Under the pieces are notes generated by a model. That model made no database searches and was not told the DNA's origin. It saw only the letters and a list, made by a program, of their open reading frames with translations. From NCBI GenBank assembly GCA_905233625.1, contig CAJOFJ010000001.1, forward strand, positions 186,001 through 250,000: DNA of 64,000 nt. Reading direction: 5' to 3'. This DNA comes from an uncultured Bacteroidales bacterium. Its GTDB lineage: Bacteria > Bacteroidota > Bacteroidia > Bacteroidales > WCHB1-69. This document shows, piece by piece, positions 1-8,400 of this stretch; position 1 is the first letter of the stretch, and the number at the start of each line of letters is the position of its first letter. Position numbers and translations under genes: made by a program.

Positions 1-234
1 CAGATAAATTCCCGGTTCCAAGGATTTTTTCCCTTTGAAAACCACCGTTTTGGAATTGGGCAATACCTGCAGGTCCACAAAATCTTTTTTCCCGTCGTAA
101 GCTTTCAGATGGAGCGAATCGTAGTGTTTTGTAGTGGAAAACTTGATTTCATAGCCCTGAGCGGAAAGACTTGCCGTGGCATAAAGAATCACTACTAGCG
201 CAACTATCTTATTGATAACATTCCAATTTTTCAT
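1..234 (-). CDS. Exported protein, N-terminal part only (thioredoxin-family/DUF4369-like)
   Basis: Only the first 78 codons are inside the window; the gene runs off the left edge. The ATG at 234 is followed by a basic N-terminus, a hydrophobic stretch and an SLSAQ cleavage site near residue 25, so this is an exported protein. The mature part begins with short beta-strand-like segments (GYEIKF, DSLHLKAYDG, VVFKG). That resembles the N-terminal DUF4369-type domain in front of TlpA-like thioredoxins in Bacteroidota, but no thioredoxin CxxC is inside the window, so the family is a guess. A -7 box lies 31 bases upstream and supports this start. Confidence 0.55.
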   Translation of the reverse strand, partial: MKNWNVINKIVALVVILYATASLSAQGYEIKFSTTKHYDSLHLKAYDGKKDFVDLQVLPNSKTVVFKGKKSLEPGIYL

Positions 235-264
235 GACACTCTGCTTTTCTATAAAGAATAACCT

Positions 265-273
265 GCAAAGATA
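265..273 (-). promoter_or_regulatory. Bacteroidota -7 promoter box
   Basis: On the minus strand this reads TATCTTTGC, matching the TAnnTTTGC -7 consensus of the Bacteroidota housekeeping sigma factor. It lies about 30 bases before the ATG at 234. I see no clear -33 TTTG partner. Confidence 0.55.
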
Positions 274-353
274 CAAAAAAATGTTGATACCGATATTTTT
301 TTTGAAAATTACCGTTATCCCTGTGGAGACGTTTCGAAAAGTCTCTACAAAGA

Positions 354-1751
354 TTACCGTTCCTCCAACCACTGCTCAATATCACGCAGTACCTCTTCAG
401 AAATAGTGATTTCAATTTGTCCGTACTCTGTAGGAAGACCAGTCGTACAGGGCTGGAACAGATGGTTCAATCGCTCGTAAGCATGGGTCATCAAGTTGGT
501 CTTATGGGGCAGATTTTGTTTCAAAACGGAAAAGCTACTCTCCCACTCCACTTGAACATCCTTTTTGCCATTCAAAGCCAAGACAGGGCATTTTACCTTT
601 TTCAAGTATTTGGGCTGATTCAGTCTGAACAACTCATAAAACCACGGAGAGCTTACCGTTCTCAAAGTCTGAAAGACAGCTGCCTGCGTCATATTCAGCT
701 TTTTCTGCTGCTCCCCACTCATGCCCGCGCTATAATCCCGCAACAACTTGCCACAACGATCCGAAGCCTCCTTAAGGCTCTTGGACTGCTCTATGGTGGT
801 GTACAATGCTTCCGATATCCGTACCGATTCAGCCTTTTCCTCAGCCGAAAGAGTCGTATCATGCTGATTAAGAGCTTCTATCTGATAGAGCAAGGTTGCT
901 TTGGCGGAAGTCATCATACCCGCCATTGAAATGATGAAGGCGACATTTTTGTTTTTGGCTGCCACCATCACCGCGATAGTGCCACCTTCGCTATGTCCGA
1001 GAATACCTACTTTGGCCTGCTTGAAATGCTCATTGAAAAGCTTGAAATAATCCACCACAAAAGAGGCAACATCAGCAAAATCATGCGTGGTGCATTTGGC
1101 ATACTGTGCCCTGGGGAGATCATCATAGCGAAACACGGCATAACCTTGACGAGTCAGTTGATCGGCGATGACGGCAAAGGGTTTGTGACCCATGATACTC
1201 TCGTCGCGGTCCTGCCAACCCGAACCGGAGACCAAAATCAGCAGTTTATTGTTAAATTCGTGTTTGCGAGAAGGATACGACAGCGTTCCCGTAATCGGAA
1301 TCTGTCCCAAAGTGGCATGAGGAAATTGCAGTTTCACCTCCTCAGTCTCATAGGGAAAAGGCTCCTTCGGGGTCTGTGGACGATTCAACTTCCAGCGTTC
1401 CGCTACACGATGCAAAGTCAACGGAAGTTTCGCCCCACCCTGCTTAAACACACCAATAATGTCTTCATTTTTAGCATTATAAACAGCTTGATAAGCAGCT
1501 CCAATACTCTTCGACTTCAATTTCAGGGTATCGTTCTGAAAACTGATGCTATTGACCTCAATTCCTGACGCATACTGGTCAGGGCTATCCATCTCGGCCC
1601 ATAGGCTGTCACCCTGCTGTCTCACCGCCAACACCAAGCGAAGGGAGTCCGTCCCCACTGGCAATTTTCCTTCCCAAATGCCCGCAATCTGCGAGAATAC
1701 GGAGAAAGGGAAAAGGAGAGCAATAGCTATGAGGGGTAAACGAAAAGACAT
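354..1751 (-). CDS. Exported alpha/beta hydrolase
   Basis: A 465-residue serine hydrolase of the alpha/beta fold, probably an esterase or peptidase acting in the periplasm or at the cell surface; the substrate cannot be told. The signal peptide covers about residues 1-20 (ending VFSQ). Residues 25-120 form a beta-rich N-terminal domain of the kind found before such hydrolases in Bacteroidota. The hydrolase domain begins near 150, with the oxyanion-region SGSGWQDRDE, the nucleophile elbow GHSEGG (Ser254), Asp398 in GKKDVQ and His430 in LNHLFQ. All three catalytic residues are present and spaced normally. It is probably a single-gene unit: the 112 bases between mltG and this start hold only AT-rich repeats and I see no -7 box there. 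Confidence 0.85.
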   Translation of the reverse strand: MSFRLPLIAIALLFPFSVFSQIAGIWEGKLPVGTDSLRLVLAVRQQGDSLWAEMDSPDQYASGIEVNSISFQNDTLKLKSKSIGAAYQAVYNAKNEDIIGVFKQGGAKLPLTLHRVAERWKLNRPQTPKEPFPYETEEVKLQFPHATLGQIPITGTLSYPSRKHEFNNKLLILVSGSGWQDRDESIMGHKPFAVIADQLTRQGYAVFRYDDLPRAQYAKCTTHDFADVASFVVDYFKLFNEHFKQAKVGILGHSEGGTIAVMVAAKNKNVAFIISMAGMMTSAKATLLYQIEALNQHDTTLSAEEKAESVRISEALYTTIEQSKSLKEASDRCGKLLRDYSAGMSGEQQKKLNMTQAAVFQTLRTVSSPWFYELFRLNQPKYLKKVKCPVLALNGKKDVQVEWESSFSVLKQNLPHKTNLMTHAYERLNHLFQPCTTGLPTEYGQIEITISEEVLRDIEQWLEER

Positions 1752-1863
1752 TGGAATTTATAATTTACAATTAATAATTGATAATTAATAGTTTATGGTT
1801 TAATGTTTATAGTTTACAATTGATAGAGGGGGCTTTGAGTATTGACAAAATTTGAATTCTGAA
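1752..1863. repeat. AT-rich short tandem repeats
   Basis: The gap is made of imperfect 7-9 base units such as TTACAATTAATAATTG and AGTTTATAGTTTA. The same style of sequence recurs in at least eight other gaps of this window, for example 31490-31575 and 55364-55516. I see no gene, promoter box or terminator in it. Confidence 0.6.
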
Positions 1864-2877
1864 TTATTTTAGTCTGTTCAAGGCCCGGTGGTAGGCAGCT
1901 GCATTGCGGTTGTGCTCTGCCAAAGTGGCGGCGAAGTTATGGTAACCCGACAAATCCTCTTTGGCACACATATACAGATAGTTATGATGCGTGTAATGCA
2001 ATACTGAATCCATGGTAGAAGCCGCGGGGATACGGATGGGGGCTGGAGGAAGCCCCGGATAAAGATAGGTATTGTAGGGTGAATCAATCTTAGTGTGCTC
2101 CAGCAAAATACGTTTCAATGTAGGATCACCCACGGCAAACTTCACCGTCGGGTCGGCTTGCAGGAGCATCCCTTTGTTCAGGCGGTTCATATAAACCCCC
2201 GCAATCAAAGCTTTTTCGGAAGCCTTGTAGTTTTCCTCCTCCACGATGGAAGCCAACACTGCCACCTCTGTGGGACTGAGACCGATTTCCGCTGCTTGTT
2301 TCAATCGCTCTTCATTCCAGAATTTATGATAATAACTCATCATGCGCTCAAAGAAATCCTCAGCTGTGATATCATAGAAAAACTCATAACTGTCAGGAAT
2401 AAAAGCGGCTACACAAGTCGCTGTATCAAAGCCATAATTTGACAGAAACTCGTTGTCATTCAAAAGATTGTACAATTCTTCAGGGGCAAAAAAGAAACGA
2501 TGGTCCACCTTGTCCACCAACTGCTTTTTGGTGCGCAGATTGTTGAAAGTGAACTTCACAGCGTAATGCTGTCCCTGACGCAGTAGGCTTGTGAGTTCCA
2601 AGTTCGTCATGCCCGCTCGCAGCTCATAATGTCCCATGCGAGGGGTCTTGAAACGCCTCAAATCGCAAGTCCATTGGAACGTTTTTTCATCGAGCAGCAC
2701 CTGATGAGCCCTCAGAGAGTCCATCAGCTGGTCGAAAGTAGCGTTTTTCGGCACTGTAACAACTGCCTTTTCCACCGCCACATTATTTTTCTTAAAAACG
2801 GTGTTATAGGCCATTGTGCCCCCCACCGCGATGATAATCACCACAACCAACAATATGGTTCTATTTCTCATTTTCAT
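1864..2877 (-). CDS. mltG: Endolytic murein transglycosylase MltG
   Basis: MltG cleaves nascent peptidoglycan glycan strands at the inner membrane and sets strand length. The 337-residue product has a short cytoplasmic tail, one membrane segment (about residues 8-24), a LysM-like region (about 35-100) and the YceG/MltG catalytic domain from about 150. The family signature ASIVEEEN lies at 209-216; by comparison with E. coli MltG the first Glu (213) is the likely catalytic acid. Other family hallmarks are MNRL (230-233), the DPTVKFA segment and the SPYNTY...GLPPAPI stretch near 266-283. The start at 2877 overlaps the end of the GNAT gene by 17 bases; a second in-frame ATG at 2871 is also possible. 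It is the last gene of the operon that starts at DUF3127. Confidence 0.93.
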   Translation of the reverse strand: MKMRNRTILLVVVIIIAVGGTMAYNTVFKKNNVAVEKAVVTVPKNATFDQLMDSLRAHQVLLDEKTFQWTCDLRRFKTPRMGHYELRAGMTNLELTSLLRQGQHYAVKFTFNNLRTKKQLVDKVDHRFFFAPEELYNLLNDNEFLSNYGFDTATCVAAFIPDSYEFFYDITAEDFFERMMSYYHKFWNEERLKQAAEIGLSPTEVAVLASIVEEENYKASEKALIAGVYMNRLNKGMLLQADPTVKFAVGDPTLKRILLEHTKIDSPYNTYLYPGLPPAPIRIPAASTMDSVLHYTHHNYLYMCAKEDLSGYHNFAATLAEHNRNAAAYHRALNRLK

Positions 2878-3487
2878 GAATCAACTGTAAAATCAAAACA
2901 TCCAAAAAACCATTCTTCCCCCGCATCCAATCCTTCTTTCTGCCTGTCAGCACAAAGCCGGCATGCTGAAATAACTTCAAACTTATCTCATTGTTTTCCA
3001 TTACGTTACAATATACCTGATGCAATTGGAACACCGAAAACAGATACTGACACACGCAACGTACCGCCTCTTCCGCATAACCGTTTTCGCGATACTCTTT
3101 GGCAATGAGGATACCGATGCCAGCGCGGCGGTGAAAAGGCTCAAAATCAAATATATCCACCGCCCCCACCGTGTTTCCCTTCCAGTCCTCCACCATCAAG
3201 CGCAACTGCCGCGACGCATAGATATCCATCGTGGAAGTCTTGATGAATTCCTGCAAGGTGAACTTGGAAAAAGGCACCATAGTATCGCTGACCTTCCAAA
3301 CCTCCGGATCGTTTTCCCAGCGATAAAGGAGGTCAACATCGCGGGGCTCCATAGCACGAAGACGAACAAGTTGTGTTTGCAATGGATTTTGCAGCTGCGT
3401 GGACGCAGATGACACCATGGGATTGCCACCTGTCTTCATCTGCGGGGACGCGGATGACTCCATGCTTTTTTTCGAAGAATCTGCCAT
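2861..3487 (-). CDS. GNAT family acetyltransferase (RimJ/RimL-like)
   Basis: A 208-residue N-acetyltransferase. The GNAT domain runs from about residue 39 (VRLRAMEPRDVDLLYRWEND) to the end and includes the acetyl-CoA loop near RRAGIGILIAKEYRENGYA and the C-terminal NEISLKLFQHAGF motif typical of RimJ/RimL-like and SpeG-like enzymes. The acceptor is unknown. Residues 1-35 are low complexity and contain an in-frame 15-residue duplication (SSASPQ/SSASTQ), so the true start could be an internal Met such as residue 24. The start at 3487 shares one base with the stop of the NlpC/P60 gene (TAATG), and the 3' end overlaps mltG, indicating translational coupling. Confidence 0.85.
   Translation of the reverse strand: MADSSKKSMESSASPQMKTGGNPMVSSASTQLQNPLQTQLVRLRAMEPRDVDLLYRWENDPEVWKVSDTMVPFSKFTLQEFIKTSTMDIYASRQLRLMVEDWKGNTVGAVDIFDFEPFHRRAGIGILIAKEYRENGYAEEAVRCVCQYLFSVFQLHQVYCNVMENNEISLKLFQHAGFVLTGRKKDWMRGKNGFLDVLILQLIHENEK
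3396..3464. repeat. In-frame 24-base direct repeat within GNAT N-terminus
   Basis: Bases 3396-3419 and 3441-3464 match with four differences and start 45 bases apart, so the protein contains the segment twice in frame. It looks like a recent local duplication upstream of the conserved domain. Confidence 0.6.
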
Positions 3488-4335
3488 TACAATATGCGTT
3501 TAATAATCCGAAGTTGATGGGAATACTGACCTTTGTCGGCGTTGAAAATGCCAGTGTCATCGAGTTTGTCGATACGCACCTGCCCCGAGGCATGGATGAT
3601 TTTGCCAGGACCGCAGACCATACCCACATGGATGATTCTGCCCTCCTCATTCTGGAAGAACGCCAGATCTCCGATTTGTGCCTCGGAGGCAAAGTCCAAA
3701 GGCTGTCCCAGCTCCACCTGCTGCGAAGCGTCGCGCGGGATCAGCACTCCTATACTCTTGTATATCAATTGTGTAAAGCCTGAGCAGTCGATACCTGCGG
3801 GCGTGCGGCCACCCCAGAGGTAGGGAGCGCGGAGGAAGCGCATAGCGAACTCCAACATAGATGACAGTTGAAAACTGAAAACTGAAAACTGAGAACTGAA
3901 AGTAGTTTCAGATTCTGAATGTTGAATTTTGAATTCTGAATTCTCTACTGCCTCTTCTGACCAGGATGGAAGCGTGAAAGCAGCATTGCCCATCTGGAAA
4001 CGGCCTTGGTCATCGGGTTTAGGGAAGGAAGCGCCTATAAAAACCGGGAAAATGGTTTGAGTTTTTCCCTCGCAAATCAAAGTCATAAAATCGCTCACCA
4101 TGGACTGGGGAGCTTGTTTCAGCTCCTGAAATTGCTCCTTGCTCAGGGTATGATGGTATTTCTGGCTCAAGAAGCCCTCATAGCCACAATCCGAGGTTTT
4201 GATTTTCAGCCAGTTGCCATTCTCTTCCAGCACTTCGTACAGGTCGCCGAAGAGCAGCTGGGACACCATTTCGGCGCGTTCGGATGCCTCGCCTCGCAGG
4301 GGCACTACCGACAGGATACAGACACCGTAACTCAT
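3487..4335 (-). CDS. NlpC/P60 cell-wall peptidase with SH3-type domain
   Basis: A 282-residue peptidoglycan endopeptidase of the NlpC/P60 (C40) family, expected to cut stem peptides (gamma-D-Glu to diamino acid bonds). Residues 1-60 look like a bacterial SH3 domain (VVPLRGEAS, VLEENGNWLKIKT). The catalytic domain covers about 158-282 with Cys184 in GIDCSGF, His236 in IIHVGM and His248 in IIHASG. No signal peptide is visible, which is common for this Bacteroidota group but leaves the export route unclear. Residues about 131-158 are an insert (NSEFKIQHSES, SQFSVFSFQL) encoded by the same short repeats that fill intergenic gaps here. The gene starts 3 bases after DUF3127 and overlaps GNAT by one base. 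Confidence 0.9.
   Translation of the reverse strand: MSYGVCILSVVPLRGEASERAEMVSQLLFGDLYEVLEENGNWLKIKTSDCGYEGFLSQKYHHTLSKEQFQELKQAPQSMVSDFMTLICEGKTQTIFPVFIGASFPKPDDQGRFQMGNAAFTLPSWSEEAVENSEFKIQHSESETTFSSQFSVFSFQLSSMLEFAMRFLRAPYLWGGRTPAGIDCSGFTQLIYKSIGVLIPRDASQQVELGQPLDFASEAQIGDLAFFQNEEGRIIHVGMVCGPGKIIHASGQVRIDKLDDTGIFNADKGQYSHQLRIIKRIL
3864..3944. repeat. Intergenic-type short repeats inside a coding region
   Basis: Runs of AACTGAAAACTG and GAATTTTGAATTCTGAATTC, indistinguishable from the arrays at 43556-43617 and 55364-55516, lie in frame in the NlpC/P60 gene between its SH3-like and catalytic domains. Confidence 0.7.
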
Positions 4336-4338
4336 CGC

Positions 4339-4743
4339 TTAGAAAGGCAGGTCGTCGCCGGTATCGGTGAAGGTATCGAGATCGTCAGAAGCCATAGGCG
4401 GCAGTGTGTCGGCGGGGACTGGAGCAGCGGGGACTTGCTGGTAGGCCGGGGCGGCAGGCTGCATCGGGTTCTCCGTGGCAGGTTCTATCTTCCAGGCTTT
4501 GATATCGGTGTACCACTTGCCATTGAACTCGCGAGACTCAATTGAGAAGGAAACCTTCACAGTATCACCAATATTCACGGTATCCAACATATCGAGTTTG
4601 TCGCCCCATAGGTTGGCGCACACTTTCTTGGGATACTGTTCCATGGTTTCGATGACGAATTCCTGTTTCTGCCAGCTATTGCCCGTACGGCCGATGCCGG
4701 ACTGGAGGGGCAGTTTCTGCAATAATTTTCCTATGATTTCCAT
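4339..4743 (-). CDS. DUF3127 protein with SSB-like acidic tail
   Basis: A 134-residue member of DUF3127, a family seen almost only in Bacteroidota and resembling an OB-fold nucleic-acid-binding domain. The domain is residues 1-75 (TGNSWQKQEFVIET, NIGDTVKVSFSIESREFNGKWYTDIKAWKIE); then a Pro/Ala-rich linker and the C-terminus DTGDDLPF. That tail closely matches the DDLPF tip by which single-stranded DNA-binding protein recruits partners, so a role in DNA metabolism is inferred, not shown. I chose the ATG at 4743 rather than an in-frame ATG at 4803 because the -7 box lies between the two. First gene of the DUF3127 - NlpC/P60 - GNAT - mltG operon. Confidence 0.85.
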   Translation of the reverse strand: MEIIGKLLQKLPLQSGIGRTGNSWQKQEFVIETMEQYPKKVCANLWGDKLDMLDTVNIGDTVKVSFSIESREFNGKWYTDIKAWKIEPATENPMQPAAPAYQQVPAAPVPADTLPPMASDDLDTFTDTGDDLPF

Positions 4744-4768
4744 GATGATATAAATCTTTTTTGAAACT

Positions 4769-4777
4769 GCAAAAATA
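4769..4777 (-). promoter_or_regulatory. -7 promoter box of the DUF3127-mltG operon
   Basis: The minus strand reads TATTTTTGC, 25 bases before the ATG at 4743. It rules out the longer in-frame start at 4803, which would lie upstream of the transcript. Confidence 0.65.
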
Positions 4778-4910
4778 CGAAAATTTTTCCTTTTCTTCAT
4801 CAACTTTTAAAACGTCAATCATCCGTGTAATCAAAAAAATTATAATAATTTTCCTTTACACTCAAAAAACTTATTCTTTAGTATAAAACGACTGACTTTT
4901 CAATATTAAT

Positions 4911-5176
4911 TCAGAATGTGCCAAGGCACAACATCCTATTAACCCCGCACAAGCACGATAGTGCGTAGTGTGGGGTGGTGAGAATGAACGAGTAATATGC
5001 GTGCAGAAGGCACGCCACAAAGACCCCCAAAGTAGCGTACCTTTGGCACGCTGTATTCTACCACGAGCATCGCCACCCCAAACTGCGGCCTACGGCCTTG
5101 TTAGGGGTTAATAGAATAATGTGCCTTCAGCACACAACAGTTGCGCCGCGAACATACGGGATAATGCCTTCGGCAT
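4911..5176. repeat. Palindromic repeat cluster
   Basis: The 687 bases between DUF3127 and the giant gene hold no gene. At their centre is an imperfect palindrome. CTATTAACCCC (4936-4946) faces GGGGTTAATAG (5104-5114), and each arm carries a small hairpin on its outer side (GTGCCAAGGCAC at 4918-4929; GTGCC..GCAC at 5121-5133). Inner segments around 4969-4985 and 5050-5085 are also partly complementary. A further hairpin (ATGCCTTCGGCAT) lies at 5164-5176. This looks like a REP-type or MITE-like element that would fold into a long RNA or cruciform hairpin; no transposase is seen. Bases 5177-5339 are AT-rich without other structure. Confidence 0.65.
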
Positions 5177-5339
5177 GCCATCATAGCCAATACATAGCGT
5201 CCTATCATCATCTCCTTTTATCAACACCCCCAACATTTAATTGTTTATATTAACACTTGTTAACATTTTTAAATTATTATAATTCAATTATTTGATTGAT
5301 TTAACAAATCAAAATTACCCTTATTCGGGGGAAATATTG

Positions 5340-5348
5340 TACTTTTGC
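5340..5348 (+). promoter_or_regulatory. -7 promoter box of the giant adhesin gene
   Basis: TACTTTTGC matches the Bacteroidota -7 consensus. The leader to the ATG at 5431 is about 75 bases and extremely A-rich, which is typical of efficient translation starts in this phylum. Confidence 0.65.
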
Positions 5349-5430
5349 AAACTTTTTTTGGAGAACCAGAAAAAAAGGATTAAAAACAAAAAACATTAAA
5401 AACAGAAACAAAAACAAAAAAAATATTAAC

Positions 5431-8400
5431 ATGAAGAAAGTTTTACTATTATTAATCATCTTCACCCTTTCCTGCACTTTCGGCTGGGCACAGCTTGGTG
5501 TGGGACAACAAATGCAAAACAATAGTTTTGAGAATTGGTATAACGAAACATCTGCTCGTATTGCTCCTACTGGATGGCACTCTTTGAACAGCGGTACCGG
5601 ATCATTAATCAGCATAGCAACAGCTGATTTTATTTCCAGACAAAATGCTCAACCAGGAGGGACAGGATCCTACTGCGTTCGCGTCACATGTAAAACAGTC
5701 TTGTTTGTTGCGGCAAACGGAAGTTTAACCTCTGGATGCTTTAACGCAGGAAGTACGACTCCTTCTGATCCAGCAAACTGCACATATACAAGTACAAACA
5801 GTGGCTATCAACAAGTTTTGACCGCATATCCCGACTCCGTGTATTTATGGGTTAGGACAAGTATCAAAAACAATAAAAACGCCCGTGTTCACATCATAAT
5901 TCATAATGATGTTGTAGCAGGCAACAATGCTATTTGCCAAGATCCAAACCCCGGCTCGCAAGGATCATCTAGTACAGGTGGAATTGTTAACACAGATTGG
6001 GCAACGAATGAAGGAAAAATTGTTGCCGAAGCAGAATGGAATAACCATGTTGCAAATTGGACTCAAATCAAACTGCCCTTTGTATACAAAAATAATGGAT
6101 CTACACCTTCATATATATTAGCCACATTAGCTTCAAATCAAGCTGCAGGAGAAGGTAAAGCTGGAGATTACCTCGAATTTGACGATGTAGTCCTAATTTA
6201 CAACACCCGCTTAGCCACATTAAAGAAAAGTGGTACAAATACAAATATTAGTGGTTTTGATCCTGATATTACCACCTATGAATATCCATTGTGTCCAGGG
6301 GCGTCTTTCCCCGAATTTACTTTTTCTTGTCAGTCGAATCATGCAACCGCCAGTATAACTCATTCACCCAGTACTAACGAGCCATATACTACCATCAAAG
6401 TAACACACCAAAATCAGGATGACGTATATAAAGTATATACAATAAATTTCACTACCGCATCTGTTCCCGATGCACCCATCGTAACTGCTCCTGACGCGGA
6501 CTGTGCACCCGCTGCTCACCCCATTACCATTACAGCTACTTCTGAAACCGCAACCGGATATCGCTGGTATAACTCAGCAACGTCCACCAATGCTATTGGC
6601 GAAGCCAATGCGACAAGTTTTAGCGTACAAGGAGTCATTGGTTCTATAACTTATTATGTTAGTGCGGTAAATGCAGCCGGATGCGAAAGTGATGACCGTA
6701 CTCCTGTTACAGTTACCACCAAACCTCTACCCACTGCTCCCACTGCAGGTAACACCACTCCTGTATGTGTAGGTGAAACGGGAACTTTTACCGCTACTAT
6801 TCCTGAGGACAACGACCTGATTTGCCGTTGGTATGCCGACAACAACTCTTCAGACATATTGGGCACAGGTACTTCTTTGGAAGTGAGCAACCTCACCCAA
6901 AACACCACCCGCTATGCCAGCACCTACAATACCTCCACAGGTTGCGAAAGCGGCAGAGTGGCTGTAACCGTCAACGTTAAAAGTATCCCCAATGCTCCAA
7001 CCCTCAGTGGAGACAGTCATTGTGGACCTGGCGATGTAACCCTTAATGTCCTCAACGCCCTTAATGACGTTACCTACACCTGGTACAATGCCAACAATGC
7101 CCCGGTAGACACAGGCAGCAGCTATACCGCCACCGGTTTGGACAACACTGCCGTTTACCATGTTACCGCCACCGCCAATGGATGTACTGGTGCATCCGCT
7201 ACGGTTACTGCTACCATCAACCCGATACCCGGAGCTCCTGAAATCAGCGGCAACGAGGCAATCTGCGACGGCAACACCCTTACCCTGACGGCCACCCCGG
7301 GCAGCAACGCCGATGAAATCAAATGGTACAACAACAACGAACAACAAGTGAGCGAAAACGCCGACTTCACCACTCCCGTTTTGAACGACAATACCAGCTA
7401 TACCGCCAAGTCATACAACAGCACTACTGGCTGTTACAGTGCAGCCACTGAGGTTAATGTTGTGGTTAACGATATTCCTGGCGCTCCCAGTTTGACTGGC
7501 AACAGCCATTGCGGCACTGGCGATGTTACCCTTAATGTCTCTAACGCCCTTAATGACATTACCTACACATGGTACAATGACAACAGCACGCAGGTGGGCA
7601 CCGGCAGCAGCTTTACCGCTGAGAATTTATCCAGCACCGCCACCTACCATGTCACCGCTACCGCCAATGGCTGTACCGGTGCATCAGCCAGCGTGACTGC
7701 CACCATCAACCCTGTTCCGGCCATGCCGGACGTGACCGATGGTGCCAACTGCGGTACTAGGGAAGTGTCCTTGAGCGCCACTGTTGGTGAAAATGGCGAC
7801 CAACTACAATGGTTTACCGCTGCCGAAGGCGGTGAAGCATTTAGTACAGCAACCAACTTCACCACTGACGAAATCAGCGAGACCACTTATTATTATGTGG
7901 CCAGCTATAACACCACCACGCAGTGTGTAAGTGCCCGCCAGCAGGTGGTAGCCACCATCAACCCGATACCCGGGGCTCCTGAAATCAGCGGTAACGAGGC
8001 TATCTGCGACGGCAACACCCTTACCCTGACGGCCACACCGGGCAGCAACGCCAATGAAATCAGATGGTACAACAGCAGCGATGGGCAAGTTGGCACCAGC
8101 ACCTCATTTACCACTCCCGTTTTGAACGACAATACCAGCTATACCGCCAAGTCTTATAATAGCACTACCGGATGTTACAGCTTAGCCACCGCAGCTGCCA
8201 TCGTGGTCAACGACATTCCTGCCGCGCCCGAACTCAGCAGTAACAGCCGTTGCGGCACCGGCGATGTTACTCTTAACGTCCTTAACGCCCTTAATGACGT
8301 TACCTACACCTGGTACAATGCCAACGATGAGCAATTAGGCACTGGCAGCAGCTATACCGCTGAGAATTTAGCCAGCACCACCAACTACTACGTCACCGCA

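Noticed and set aside
417..1568. Plus-strand open frames opposite the alpha/beta hydrolase
   Set aside because: The minus-strand protein shows an intact catalytic triad; the plus frames lack any signal.
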